Below are positions 1-8,014 of a DNA stretch of 17,506 bases, piece after piece. The DNA is taken from the NCBI GenBank assembly GCA_040880365.1, contig JBBDIO010000203.1, positions 1-17,506 of the forward strand, written 5' to 3'. Each line of letters starts with the position of its first letter. Position 1 is the first letter of the stretch. Made by a program: the position numbers and the translations under genes. The notes beneath the pieces were generated by a model. The model worked only from the letters and a program-made list of their open reading frames with translations, was not told the DNA's origin and made no database searches. This DNA is from JBBDIO01 sp040880365. GTDB lineage: Bacteria > Chloroflexota > Anaerolineae > Caldilineales > Caldilineaceae.

Positions 1-1235
1 ACCGTTCTGTCCTGGCCGGCCGCATGCATGTACGCGGTCCGGATCAACTGCACGGCTACGCCGCTCGCCTGGTGGGCGACCACATGCCCAATCATCTGGG
101 CGGTTCGCCCGCCGATATGGGCGTGCTGCGGGGCACCGAGACGCCGGTGCGCAAGACGCTCGCGACTTCTGGTCCGGGCCAGTTGGCCTATCAGCTTCAC
201 GATGAAGAAGTCACCGCAGCCGCGGTAGGCTTCCTGGATCGGGTTGGACGCGAACGGCGCGCCGGTCTGACGCCTTCGCCTTTCAGTCTTACCGTGGGCT
301 TTATGCTGCCCCATCCCCCCTATGTCCCGCGGCGGGATGCGTTTGCGCGCTATCGCAGCCGGGTGACGTTGCCGCGCAAGCCGCGCGCGATGGATGCCGA
401 AACGCACCCCTATCTGCGACGTTGGCGCACTCATACCGGTTCGGAGACAGTGAGTGAGGAGGAAGCGCTGAATACCCGCGCCGCCTATTGGGCCTTGGTC
501 GCCCAGGTGGATACCATGGTGGGTCAGATTTTGGCCGCACTCCATGCCAACGGATTGGGCGATGAGACAGTGGTTATCTACACTTCGGACCACGGCGACA
601 TGATGGGAGAACACGGACTGTGGTGGAAGCACACGTTCTATGAAGAATCGGTGCGCGTGCCGCTGCTTATTGCCTGGCCGGGCGTTATTGCGCCGAGTAC
701 CCGCTGTGGACGGGTGGTGAGCGCGCTGGACGTGAACGCCACAATTCTGGACGCTCTGGGCGCCCCTGCGCTGCCCAATTCGCCGGGTCGCAGTCTGTTG
801 GGGCTAATCACCCAGAGGACGGCGGGGGCCGGTCGTGGCTCGCCCGAATGGGAAGATCTTGCCTTTGCCGAGTACTGTGAAGACCAGTATAGCCCGCCGG
901 GCGGGGCCTATCAGCGTATGGTGCGCCGGGGCCGCTGGAAGTTGATCGACTATCACACGGATCCGCCTCAGCTTTTCGACCTGGAGACCGATCCGGACGA
1001 ACTGGTGGATCGGGCCGCCGACCCCGACTGTGTCGCCATTCTGCACGAACTGCGTGCCCTTGTGCGACAGGAATGGGACCCGGAGCGCATTCGTGCCCAA
1101 ATGGCGGCGATGGAGGCCGATAACCGCATTCTGGAGGCATGGGCAGGCCAGATTCAGCCGGCGGACCAATTCCGGTGGGCCGCACGCGCAGAGATGAATT
1201 CCCTGGATAACGCGCCGCGTGAACCGTCCGCATGA
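1..1235 (+). CDS. Sulfatase, choline-sulfatase-like (5'-truncated)
   Basis: Hydrolase of the alkaline-phosphatase/sulfatase fold that would remove sulfate esters from a small molecule or glycan. The reading frame is open from base 3 and the residues RMHVRGPDQLHGY match the choline-sulfatase-like RMHF-GPDQLHGF block, so the true start and the Cys/Ser-x-Pro-x-Arg formylglycine motif lie upstream of the window; the ATG at 24 is probably internal. Seen here: TSDHGDMMGEHG (bases 582-617), carrying the C-terminal metal-binding Asp-His pair, followed by the conserved WKHTFYEESVRVPLL stretch that holds the active-site Lys/His, and a C-terminal LFDLETDPDELVD block typical of the family. About 410 codons are visible. 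It is followed by a gene-poor stretch with an assembly gap, so it may or may not be co-transcribed with the sugar importer. The family call is firm; the substrate is unknown. Confidence 0.88.
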   Translation, partial: RSVLAGRMHVRGPDQLHGYAARLVGDHMPNHLGGSPADMGVLRGTETPVRKTLATSGPGQLAYQLHDEEVTAAAVGFLDRVGRERRAGLTPSPFSLTVGFMLPHPPYVPRRDAFARYRSRVTLPRKPRAMDAETHPYLRRWRTHTGSETVSEEEALNTRAAYWALVAQVDTMVGQILAALHANGLGDETVVIYTSDHGDMMGEHGLWWKHTFYEESVRVPLLIAWPGVIAPSTRCGRVVSALDVNATILDALGAPALPNSPGRSLLGLITQRTAGAGRGSPEWEDLAFAEYCEDQYSPPGGAYQRMVRRGRWKLIDYHTDPPQLFDLETDPDELVDRAADPDCVAILHELRALVRQEWDPERIRAQMAAMEADNRILEAWAGQIQPADQFRWAARAEMNSLDNAPREPSA

Positions 1236-1382
1236 AGTTGGCTGACATGCATTGGAGTCGCCGCGGCGTAACTGCCCTGTTGGCCCTTCGCTCGCTTTCT
1301 CTCCGTGGCTGCTGGCATCAACTGCCCGCATCTTCTTGATTCTTGCCTAATTCCTGGGATGCACCCAATCAAAAAAACGCAC

Positions 1383-1411
1383 TTGACACTGGATATGTTA
1401 TCGCCTATTCT
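1383..1411 (+). promoter_or_regulatory. Candidate sigma70-type promoter
   Basis: A perfect TTGACA (1383-1388) is followed after 17 bases by TATTCT (1406-1411), a 4/6 match to the -10 consensus. It lies in an AT-rich stretch before the assembly gap and would give a long leader before the binding-protein gene. Supported by pattern only. Confidence 0.35.
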
Positions 1412-1459
1412 GATTTCCGACAGACCATTTCACTAAATTTTACCTCTGGATACTCAAGG

Positions 1460-1559
1460 NNNNNNNNNNNNNNNNNNNNNNNNNNNNNNNNNNNNNNNNN
1501 NNNNNNNNNNNNNNNNNNNNNNNNNNNNNNNNNNNNNNNNNNNNNNNNNNNNNNNNNNN
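1460..1559. other. Scaffold gap (100 N)
   Basis: Exactly 100 N, the conventional placeholder for a gap of unknown size. The true distance between the sulfatase and the transporter is therefore unknown, and a gene could be missing here. Confidence 0.98.
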
Positions 1560-1762
1560 GTTTACAGCGCGACCTGCTGTAATTGTCACTTCTCGATTTA
1601 GACCAATTGCATTGGCTTGAGCGGATTTGGTGCACCGTTCAGACGTTCCCCTGGGAAATCTTTCGGCACAATGAGGTTGTCAGATCATGGAATCTGGCGA
1701 TAGGCCTGAGCCATGATTCTCTCAAGTCTATTTTATCAACTCGTTTTTCTCATGCCTGTTTT

Positions 1763-1768
1763 TATAAT
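1763..1768 (+). promoter_or_regulatory. Candidate -10 element
   Basis: Perfect TATAAT within the T-rich tract TTTTTATAATCG, about 80 bases before the binding-protein start. No good -35 hexamer stands at 16-18 bases upstream, so this would be a weak or activator-dependent promoter, if it is one. Confidence 0.3.
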
Positions 1769-1808
1769 CGAATATCTGCGCGCCACCCAAGCACACGAGA
1801 TCTGATTA

Positions 1809-1834
1809 TTTGTCAGCCTATTTTGTCAGCCTAT
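1809..1834. repeat. Perfect 13-bp tandem repeat before the RBS
   Basis: Two adjacent identical copies of TTTGTCAGCCTAT (1809-1821 and 1822-1834) end directly against the purine-rich ribosome binding site of the binding-protein gene. It could be a slippage duplication or a doubled protein-binding site in the leader. Confidence 0.9.
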
Positions 1835-1849
1835 GAGGAGAAGGAAGAT

Positions 1850-3364
1850 ATGCCTGCAAGAGTGAGTCGTCGAGATTTTCTGCGCATTTCCGGAGGAGTT
1901 ACGTCCATTGCCTTGCTATCGGCCTGTGCCGGGGCGGTACCTGCCGGGCCTAGTGACAGCCCTTCCACCGAGCCGCTGGTGATTCGCTATGCCGGGCTGG
2001 AATCTATGGGATCATATGTGGAGCTCTATTTGCAGCCCTGGTTGGAAGAAAACAATGTGACGCTGGAGCGGGGTTCGTTTGGCCAACAGGAACTCACCGA
2101 CAAGATCATGCAGTCGGTTGCCACCCAAACCTATCTGGCCGATGTCTTCCAATTTCCTAGCAATGCGCGTGCCGATGTCATCGGTGCCAACGCATTGATG
2201 GAAGTGCCCGAGGAGGTGCTGGACGCCATCGACATCGATGATATTTTGCCCAGCGCCCAGAATACGCTCAAATGGGATGATCGGTACTATTCTCTCCCCT
2301 ACGATGGCGATATCCACTACTATGCGTTTCGCAAGGACTTATTCGCCGATCCGGAAATCAACCAGCGCTTCCACGATCAGTATGGGTATGATCTGTCGCC
2401 GGAAAACGGTGCGGTCACGTGGAGCGAGTGGCGCGATATTGGTGAGTTCTTCACGGGCTGGGATTGGAACGGCAACGGCGAAGACGATGATTTCGGTCTT
2501 GCCTGTATGACTCAACGCGGAGATACGGCGTGGTGGGGGTTTCACTCCCGGGCAACCGCCTATGCCAAACATCCTGACGACCCCGGCTATTTCATGGACA
2601 CGCAGACCGGCGAAGCGCGCCTTAACAGCCCCGGGTTTGTGCGCGCCTTGACCGAATGGATAGAGGAAAATGAGAGTTGGGCCCCTCCCGGTGGAATCGG
2701 CTTTACCTATGCCGATTCGGCCAACGCCATGAACGGCGGCCGCGTGGCGCAAACCTATAACTGGGATGCGGTCACCGGGTCATCCAACCCTGATATCTCT
2801 GTGATCAAGGGGTTGCAGGGCTATAATATTCTGCCCGGCTCCCACGAAGTCTATAACGCGCGCGCCGGCGAGTGGGATTCGTTTGACGAGCCTAGCCACG
2901 CACCCTATCACGCGTTCGGCGGCTGGGTGCTCGCGGTTTCGGCCCAAGTTTCACCCGACATCATGGATTCGGTCTGGGACATGATGACACACGTCACCAA
3001 TCCTGAAGGCGGTCTGTGGTTTGTCACTCGCTACACCGGCGCCAGCCCCTATCGCTACAGCCAATTTGAAAACATCGAGGCTTTTGTCGACGGTCCTATG
3101 GGCCTGGGCGAGGAAGTGGCTGCCGACTATCTTCAGGCCGCGCAGGAGACCTTCGCACACCCCAATTATGTCACCGATCTGGCCATGCCGGGATGGGTGC
3201 AGTATCGAGATGCGCTGGAACTGGCCGTGGCCCGCGCCCTGGCGCGCGAGGTGCCGCCACAGCAGGCGCTCGATGATGCCAAGGCCGCGTTTGATGAGGT
3301 CAGCGAGCGCATGGGCGGCCTGGAGCAGCAGGCCGAGATCTACCGGCGTGTTCTGGGGATATGA
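1850..3364 (+). CDS. Sugar ABC transporter substrate-binding protein (family 1, Tat lipoprotein)
   Basis: Extracellular solute-binding protein, 504 aa, that would capture a sugar or oligosaccharide and deliver it to the two permeases downstream. The start at 1850 is chosen because GAGGAGAAGGA stands just upstream and because it begins a proper signal peptide; an ATG 267 bases upstream in frame has neither. The N-terminus reads SRRDFLR (residues 6-12), a twin-arginine motif, then a short hydrophobic stretch ending in the lipobox LSAC with Cys26, so the protein is predicted to be exported folded by Tat and lipid-anchored. The mature part has the features of family-1 binding proteins, such as DVFQFPS, a DGDIHYYAFRKDLF block and WSEWRDIGEFF, and a C-terminal region rich in Ala and Glu. 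The predicted Tat route is less common than Sec for this family. Substrate unknown. Confidence 0.9.
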   Translation: MPARVSRRDFLRISGGVTSIALLSACAGAVPAGPSDSPSTEPLVIRYAGLESMGSYVELYLQPWLEENNVTLERGSFGQQELTDKIMQSVATQTYLADVFQFPSNARADVIGANALMEVPEEVLDAIDIDDILPSAQNTLKWDDRYYSLPYDGDIHYYAFRKDLFADPEINQRFHDQYGYDLSPENGAVTWSEWRDIGEFFTGWDWNGNGEDDDFGLACMTQRGDTAWWGFHSRATAYAKHPDDPGYFMDTQTGEARLNSPGFVRALTEWIEENESWAPPGGIGFTYADSANAMNGGRVAQTYNWDAVTGSSNPDISVIKGLQGYNILPGSHEVYNARAGEWDSFDEPSHAPYHAFGGWVLAVSAQVSPDIMDSVWDMMTHVTNPEGGLWFVTRYTGASPYRYSQFENIEAFVDGPMGLGEEVAADYLQAAQETFAHPNYVTDLAMPGWVQYRDALELAVARALAREVPPQQALDDAKAAFDEVSERMGGLEQQAEIYRRVLGI

Positions 3365-3402
3365 CGCAGCACCGCTACCGGCGAGGATAGTATTTCCCTG
3401 CT

Positions 3403-3461
3403 AAACACGGCCCGGGTATGGGGGTATGCAGTACGCGCCTACATGCCCGGGCCGCCTGTTT
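3403..3461 (+). terminator. Hairpin between binding protein and permease (attenuator/terminator)
   Basis: CGGCCCGGGTATG (3408-3420) pairs with CATGCCCGGGCCG (3442-3454) with one G-U pair; the outer AAACA (3403-3407) can pair with TGTTT (3457-3461) across a CC bulge. The 3' side runs into TGTTTTAG. Its place inside an otherwise co-directional transporter operon suggests partial termination or 3'-end protection, giving more binding-protein than permease mRNA, as known for other binding-protein operons. Confidence 0.75.
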
Positions 3462-3482
3462 TAGTATAGAAAAGGACGAGTA

Positions 3483-4409
3483 ATGGCGAGTATTTCGTGG
3501 AAACAAAACACCGCGCGCAACCGGATGCGGATCGAAATTCGCGACAATACCTGGCGCTGGATTTTGCTGCTGCCTGCCGTCATCGTGGTCGTGGTGCTGT
3601 TGGCGATCCCAGTGATTTGGACCATGTATGCGGCCTTTACCGATTTACACTTGTTCCGCCAGGGTGTTGCCACCAGCTTTGTGGGGCTTAGCAATTTTGA
3701 GAAGCTGGTAAACAACGATTCGTTCTGGCGCACTGTCCGCAATACGGTGGTCTTTATGTTGGGCGTTGTGCCGACGCAGCTCTTCATCGGCATCGTCATT
3801 GCGCTGGCGCTCAACAACATCACCCTTGGGCGCAAATTTTTTCGCACCTGGTTTTTGCTGCCGCTCATGATGAGCCCGGTGGTGGTGGCTTTTGTGGTAG
3901 GGCGCATGCTCTTTCAGGAAGATATTGGCCCCATCAACTCATTTTTGCGCTGGCTGGGCTTGCAAAGCGTGCCCTGGTTAACCCATCCCCGTTGGGCCAT
4001 GACCACCATCATTATTGTAGATGTCTGGCAGTGGAGCTCATTTATGATCTTGATGCTCGTCGCCGGTCTACAAGGGATTTCCCAGGACCTGCACGAGGCC
4101 GCCCGGGTCGACGGCGCATCTCCGTGGCAGAGTTTCTGGCGCATTACTATGCCGTTGCTCATGCCCATTACCGTCACCGCGCTGCTCATTCGGATCATCG
4201 ACGCCTTCAAGGTCGTCGATATTATCATGGTGTTGACCGGCGGCGGCCCCGGTCAGTCCACGGAATCGGTCACCCTGGCCATTTATCGCACGGGGGTCAA
4301 AGGCGGTGACCTGGCGTTTGGCAGCAGCCAAGCATATTTTCTTCTGATCATCATGTTGATCTTCGGCGGAGCTTTCCTCTTTATGGCGCGCCGGGCTATG
4401 CACAGGTAG
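3483..4409 (+). CDS. Sugar ABC transporter permease (MalF/UgpA type)
   Basis: Inner-membrane permease, 308 aa, binding-protein-dependent transport (MetI) superfamily, CUT1 class. It starts at ATG 3483 with AAAGGA six bases upstream. A first membrane segment follows the short basic N-terminus (WILLLPAVIVVVVLLAIPVI, about residues 21-40), followed by an external segment ending in NFEKLVNNDSFWRTVRNTVVF, then about five more hydrophobic helices. The cytoplasmic EAA loop that docks onto the ATPase reads EAARVDGASPWQSFW with Glu205. The segment LTGGGPGQSTESVTLAIYR near the C-terminus is typical of the MalF/UgpA partner. It lies 118 bases after the binding-protein gene, separated by the hairpin, and 15 bases before the second permease, so the two permeases form one unit. 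No ATPase gene of this class is in the window. Confidence 0.93.
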   Translation: MASISWKQNTARNRMRIEIRDNTWRWILLLPAVIVVVVLLAIPVIWTMYAAFTDLHLFRQGVATSFVGLSNFEKLVNNDSFWRTVRNTVVFMLGVVPTQLFIGIVIALALNNITLGRKFFRTWFLLPLMMSPVVVAFVVGRMLFQEDIGPINSFLRWLGLQSVPWLTHPRWAMTTIIIVDVWQWSSFMILMLVAGLQGISQDLHEAARVDGASPWQSFWRITMPLLMPITVTALLIRIIDAFKVVDIIMVLTGGGPGQSTESVTLAIYRTGVKGGDLAFGSSQAYFLLIIMLIFGGAFLFMARRAMHR

Positions 4410-4424
4410 AAAGGGTTTTGAACA

Positions 4425-5279
4425 ATGGGCATACGTTCACAGAGGAGACTGACCTTATTTGTCTCCTACGCCATCCTCATCATATGGTCGTTGATTCTGT
4501 TTTTTCCCATCTATTGGGTGGTGATTACGTCGTTCAAGAACCAGGTCGATATTTCGACGCGGGCTACCTATCTGCCCTTTATCGATTTTCAGCCGAGCCT
4601 GCACGCCTGGCGCTATCTGCTGGTTGAGCGGATTAGCTGGTTTATGCAGCCGTTTATGAACAGCGTGGTGATCGCCTTGGTTTCGTCGGTAATTGCTCTG
4701 GTAGTTGGCTCTATGGCAGGCTACGCTCTGGCCAGATTCCAGTACGGGCGCCACAACGACAGCATCGTCTTGGGCTTTATGTCCCAACGCATGTTTCCGG
4801 GTGCGCTCTTTATCCTGGCGTTTCTGGTCATGTTCCGCGAGTTGCGCTTGCTGGACACACGCACGGCGCTGATCATCGTTTACGCCAGCGGTGCCATTCC
4901 CTTTGTGGTGTGGATCATGCGCGACTTCTTCGAAAGCTTGCCGGTGGAGATTGAAGAGAGCGCCATGATCGACGGTGCCTCTCGATTGGGGGTCATCTTC
5001 CGAATTGCCATGCCTCTGGCCGCACCGGGGTTGGTGGCCGTCTTTGTCCTCTCGCTCATCGGGGCCTGGAATGAATATCTGGTGGCGCTGACATTAACCT
5101 TTCGCGAGGCGATTACCATCCCCCTGTTCATGCAGATGCAGGTCAGCATGACCGGTCAGACCCAATGGTGGAATATGAGCGCCATTGCTTTGGTCAGCGT
5201 GTTGCCCGTAGCCATCGCGGGGATGTTGTTGGAGAAATATATTGCAGGCGGTTTGACTTTCGGCGCGCTCAAAGGTTAA
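4425..5279 (+). CDS. Sugar ABC transporter permease (MalG/UgpE type)
   Basis: Second inner-membrane permease of the CUT1 importer, 284 aa. ATG at 4425 is preceded by AGAAAGGG at 4408-4415, partly overlapping the stop of the first permease gene. The first helix (residues about 10-35) ends in PIYWVVITSFKNQ, a MalG-type signature. The cytoplasmic EAA loop reads IEESAMIDGASRLGVIFRI, with Glu177-Glu178 and the invariant Gly of DGA. Late in the sequence GAWNEYLVALTL and the C-terminal EKYIAGGLTFGALKG match the usual end of this partner. It pairs with the preceding permease as a heterodimer. A 514-base gene-free stretch follows, so the transporter operon probably ends here, although no strong terminator is visible directly after the stop. 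Confidence 0.93.
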   Translation: MGIRSQRRLTLFVSYAILIIWSLILFFPIYWVVITSFKNQVDISTRATYLPFIDFQPSLHAWRYLLVERISWFMQPFMNSVVIALVSSVIALVVGSMAGYALARFQYGRHNDSIVLGFMSQRMFPGALFILAFLVMFRELRLLDTRTALIIVYASGAIPFVVWIMRDFFESLPVEIEESAMIDGASRLGVIFRIAMPLAAPGLVAVFVLSLIGAWNEYLVALTLTFREAITIPLFMQMQVSMTGQTQWWNMSAIALVSVLPVAIAGMLLEKYIAGGLTFGALKG

Positions 5280-5644
5280 AGCGGCTGGTTGGTATTGTTC
5301 TGGTTTTGCGGTTCTTCGGCAGGTTTGGTGCCACACAGGGTGTAATGCGCCCACAAATTCAGCCCAGCATTCTGCTCGGAGGCTTCTCTTCCACCATCAC
5401 TCACGATTGTTTATCTATCTAGCGAACGAACCACTTACGCTAATGTGCAGTGCGCGCGTGCGCTGAGTAGACGAAAATTTCCGATACCGATTCATGAAAT
5501 TGCGTAGCTTGTTGTTTTGCATTTCGTGGCTTGTCTAACGTGGGAAGTCTGCTCGTACTACTGAACATACATTCTATGTAAGCATAGTCGATTGCCCACC
5601 GTTCCAAGCCGCATCGACCCGCCGTGCGCACTCCACTCTGATAA

Positions 5645-5672
5645 CTCTCGAAAAGCTCTGGCTTTGCGAGAG
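5645..5672. promoter_or_regulatory. Inverted repeat, candidate operator or RNA hairpin
   Basis: CTCTCGAAAAGC (5645-5656) and GCTTTGCGAGAG (5661-5672) form 12-bp arms with one mismatch around a TCTG loop. It lies about 120 bases before the enolase-family start. There is no T tract, so a terminator is unlikely; a regulator site or leader hairpin fits better. Confidence 0.45.
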
Positions 5673-5741
5673 AAGGCGTTGCCCTGCGCGATTACAGATG
5701 GCAGAATTTATAAGATAGAGGGTAAAATAGACCTTCAACCG

Positions 5742-5769
5742 ACACAAAACCAACACAAAACCAACACAA
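5742..5769. repeat. 11-bp tandem repeat before the RBS
   Basis: Two perfect copies of ACACAAAACCA (5742-5752 and 5753-5763) and a third partial copy ACACAA (5764-5769). The array ends about 12 bases before the CAGGAG ribosome binding site of the enolase-family gene. Confidence 0.9.
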
Positions 5770-5793
5770 CCGTATAGAATCAGGAGTACATGG

Positions 5794-6975
5794 ATGAGTA
5801 TCATCAACCGGGTTGAACTTCATGCTTTTACCTATGCGGTGGAAAATCTGGGGCTGGGCAAACATGCGGCGTCGGGGGTGGGCAATATGATCCATCTGTC
5901 GGGGTCCAGCCTGAACATGACGCGCTATGCAGTGCGCATTGGCTGTGACGATGGCGCACAGGGCGAATATGTGACCCACTGGGTAGGCACCCCTTCGACT
6001 TTCGGCCAGATGCAAATGTTGGCGCCCAATTTGCTGGGCCGCGACCCCGAAGAACGCGAGCTGATCTACGACGACCTGAAACGGGAAGTGCGCGCCTATG
6101 ACCACATGGGCCACGGCCCGCTGGATATCGCGCTGTGGGATCTGGCGGGCAAGAAGCACAACCTGTCGGTGGCGCGCATGTTGGGCGCATTTCGCAAACG
6201 CTTGCCCACCTATGCCAGCACCTATCACGCCCAGCTGGAGCCGGGCGGGCTGGATACGCCGGAAGCCTTCGCCGACTACGCGCTGGCCTGCCGCGAACAG
6301 GGCTTCACCGGCTTCAAAATCCACGGCTGGCACGACGGCGACGCCCGCAAGGAGGCGCGCAATGTGTTGCTGGTGCGGGAGCGCGTCGGCGATGAGATGG
6401 CGCTTATGCTCGATCCTGCGTGCCAATTGCGCACCTTTCTGGATGCGCTCTATGTGGGGCGCGCCTGTGACGAAGCGGGGTATCTCTGGTACGAAGACCC
6501 CTATCGCGATGGCGGCGTCTCTGCCTTTGGCCATCAACGGCTGCGCGAAAAGCTGCAAACACCCATTCTCGTGAGCGAGCATGTGCGTGGCCTGGAACAA
6601 AAGGCCAGCTTCCTTATCCAGGGCGGCTGCGATATGGTCCATGCCGACCCTGAATATGATATGGGCATAACCGGCGCAATGAAGATTGCCCACCTGTGCG
6701 AAGCATTGGGCCTCGACGTGCAGATGCACGCCTGCGGGCCGGCCCACCGCGCCGTCATTGCGGCCATCCGCAACACCCATTTCTATGAAATGGCCCTCAT
6801 CGGGCCGGGGATGCCCAACGCCGTGCCCCCCGTATATGCCGACGACTATTCGGATCAGCCGGAGGACATTGGCGCCGACGGCTGTGTGCCTGTGCCCGAT
6901 GGCCCGGGGCTGGGCGTCCGCTATGACTGGTCGTTCATCGAGCGCAACCGTGTGGCCCATCTGGTCTACGAATAG
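5794..6975 (+). CDS. Enolase-superfamily protein, mandelate racemase/muconate lactonizing type (KxH variant)
   Basis: Cytoplasmic Mg2+-dependent enzyme, 393 aa, which would abstract the alpha-proton of a sugar acid or similar carboxylate, most often as a dehydratase. ATG 5794 has CAGGAG seven bases upstream; the ATG at 5790 is out of frame and closes quickly. The N-terminal capping domain contains YDHMGHGPLDIALWDLAGK (residues 102-120), a family hallmark. In the barrel: Lys175-x-His177 (GFKIHGWHDGD), metal ligands Asp207, Glu234 (WYEDP) and Glu262 (SEH), and an Asp285-His312 pair with the same 27-residue spacing as the dyad of mandelate racemase, plus Glu332, 20 residues after the His. All catalytic positions are therefore filled, but the second Lys of the usual KxK is a His. 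Its place between a sugar importer and a carbohydrate deacetylase supports a sugar-acid substrate. Exact reaction unknown. Confidence 0.9.
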   Translation: MSIINRVELHAFTYAVENLGLGKHAASGVGNMIHLSGSSLNMTRYAVRIGCDDGAQGEYVTHWVGTPSTFGQMQMLAPNLLGRDPEERELIYDDLKREVRAYDHMGHGPLDIALWDLAGKKHNLSVARMLGAFRKRLPTYASTYHAQLEPGGLDTPEAFADYALACREQGFTGFKIHGWHDGDARKEARNVLLVRERVGDEMALMLDPACQLRTFLDALYVGRACDEAGYLWYEDPYRDGGVSAFGHQRLREKLQTPILVSEHVRGLEQKASFLIQGGCDMVHADPEYDMGITGAMKIAHLCEALGLDVQMHACGPAHRAVIAAIRNTHFYEMALIGPGMPNAVPPVYADDYSDQPEDIGADGCVPVPDGPGLGVRYDWSFIERNRVAHLVYE

Positions 6976-7122
6976 CCGGATTGTTCTGCCGGCGCGCCCC
7001 ATATTCCATGAATGTTCTGCCCCCTATGTTTCACCTATTCTTCATCTATCCCGTGCATATTCTGCGCCTCAAAATTCCACACAATCTCTTACCCAGCTGC
7101 GTATTGAAAGGTTCACAACACA
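6976..7122. other. Short intergenic region
   Basis: 147 bases, pyrimidine-rich, with TGTTCTGCC occurring twice (6982-6990 and 7013-7021) and CATATTC twice. No terminator or convincing promoter; the deacetylase gene may be read from the enolase-family promoter. Confidence 0.5.
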
Positions 7123-7938
7123 ATGTCCCAAGAGTCCATCACCCTGCTGGTGCGTGCCGATGATATTGGTTTCTGCCATGCCGCCAATCTGGCCTGTATC
7201 GATGTCTTCAACCGGGGGATTTGCCGGTCGGTTGAGCTGATGGCGCCCTGTCCCTGGTTTCCCGAAGCAGTCGCGTTGTTACACGCCAATCCCAATTACG
7301 ATGTGGGCGTGCATCTGACCATGACCAGCGAATGGGACAATTACCGCTGGGGGCCGCTCACAGATGGGCAGAGTATTATCGGCCAGGACGGCTATTTCTA
7401 TTGCCGCTATCGCACACGCGACGGCTATCCCGACGAGCTTGTCTTTGAAGGCTGTGGCTGGACCGTGGAGGACGTGGAAAAGGAATTTCGCGCGCAGATC
7501 GAACGCGTGCGCCATCATATTCCGTGGGTCAGCCATCTGACTACGCACATGGGCTATCTGCGCGATGATCCGACTTTCAGCGCGCTGGTAGAAAAGCTCA
7601 CCGCGGAATACGATCTGGGCGTAGACCTGTCCGCGCACGGCTTCGAACGCTTCCGTGGCTTTGGCGAAAACAATCAGACGCTTTCGCCTGCCGAAAAAGT
7701 CGAGACCTTGCGCCAGAATCTGGCAGATCTGCAACCGGGGCGCTGGCTGTTTGTCGATCATCCGGCCTATGATCAGCCCGAAACGCGTGCCATCCATCAT
7801 GCGGGCTATGAGAATGTGGCGGTCGATCGGCAAGGGGTGGTTGACGCCTGGACAGATAGCCAGGTGCTGGACATCATCGCCGACCGCGGCATCCAATTGG
7901 TCAGCTATGGCGATGTGCGGCATGGAAAACTGGGGTGA
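7123..7938 (+). CDS. ChbG/YdjC-family carbohydrate deacetylase
   Basis: Metal-dependent deacetylase, 271 aa, of the family that includes E. coli ChbG, which removes an N-acetyl group from chitooligosaccharides. ATG 7123 has GAAAGG eleven bases upstream. The N-terminal RADDIGFCHAAN carries the paired Asp13-Asp14 metal/catalytic site; His64 (DVGVHLTMTSEW) and His138/His142 (SHLTTHMGYL) supply the remaining ligands, and a DHPAYD segment (residues 212-217) near the C-terminus corresponds to the substrate-side loop. No signal peptide, so it acts in the cytoplasm on imported material. It follows the enolase-family gene by 147 bases and is closed by a strong terminator. The family has many members with no known substrate; deacetylation of an amino sugar or acetylated sugar is an inference from the family and neighbours. 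Confidence 0.9.
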   Translation: MSQESITLLVRADDIGFCHAANLACIDVFNRGICRSVELMAPCPWFPEAVALLHANPNYDVGVHLTMTSEWDNYRWGPLTDGQSIIGQDGYFYCRYRTRDGYPDELVFEGCGWTVEDVEKEFRAQIERVRHHIPWVSHLTTHMGYLRDDPTFSALVEKLTAEYDLGVDLSAHGFERFRGFGENNQTLSPAEKVETLRQNLADLQPGRWLFVDHPAYDQPETRAIHHAGYENVAVDRQGVVDAWTDSQVLDIIADRGIQLVSYGDVRHGKLG

Positions 7939-8014
7939 GCCATACGCCGCGGCTTTCTACCCCGTCCCCCCGACAATCCCCGCCCATCCTGCAAACCATA
8001 TAAATCTATAAACT

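Larger units (their letters stand above)
1236..1849. other. Intergenic region with assembly gap
   Basis: About 614 bases between the sulfatase and the binding protein, including 100 N. No gene is supported: the open frame running from 1583 into the binding protein has no ribosome binding site at its far start, and its extra 89 residues resemble translated leader. The stretch becomes AT-rich downstream of about 1340 and holds two promoter-like sites and a tandem repeat, listed separately. Confidence 0.7.
5280..5793. other. Gene-free leader region
   Basis: 514 bases without a supported gene. It holds an imperfect 12-bp inverted repeat (5645-5672), a short ACATA/TATGT dyad around 5564-5580 and AT-rich -10-like strings (TATAAG at 5709, TAAAAT at 5723) without convincing -35 partners, followed by an 11-bp tandem repeat that runs up to the next ribosome binding site. 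Probably the promoter and control region of the enolase-family gene. Open frames on the minus strand across it are shadows. Confidence 0.6.

Noticed and set aside
1258..1267. CGCCGCGGCG palindrome after the sulfatase as a terminator
   Set aside because: It has no room for a loop and no T tract.
1343..1635. Open frames spanning the first N gap
   Set aside because: They consist largely of unknown residues from the N run and have no supported start or motif.
1583..1849. 89-residue N-terminal extension of the binding protein
   Set aside because: No ribosome binding site at the upstream ATG, AT-rich leader-like composition, and the Tat/lipobox signal begins only at 1850.
5692..7002. 436-codon open frame on the minus strand
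   Set aside because: It lies antisense to the enolase-family gene, which has all catalytic motifs; the minus frame is His/Ala/Gly-rich without recognisable domains and has no ribosome binding site.
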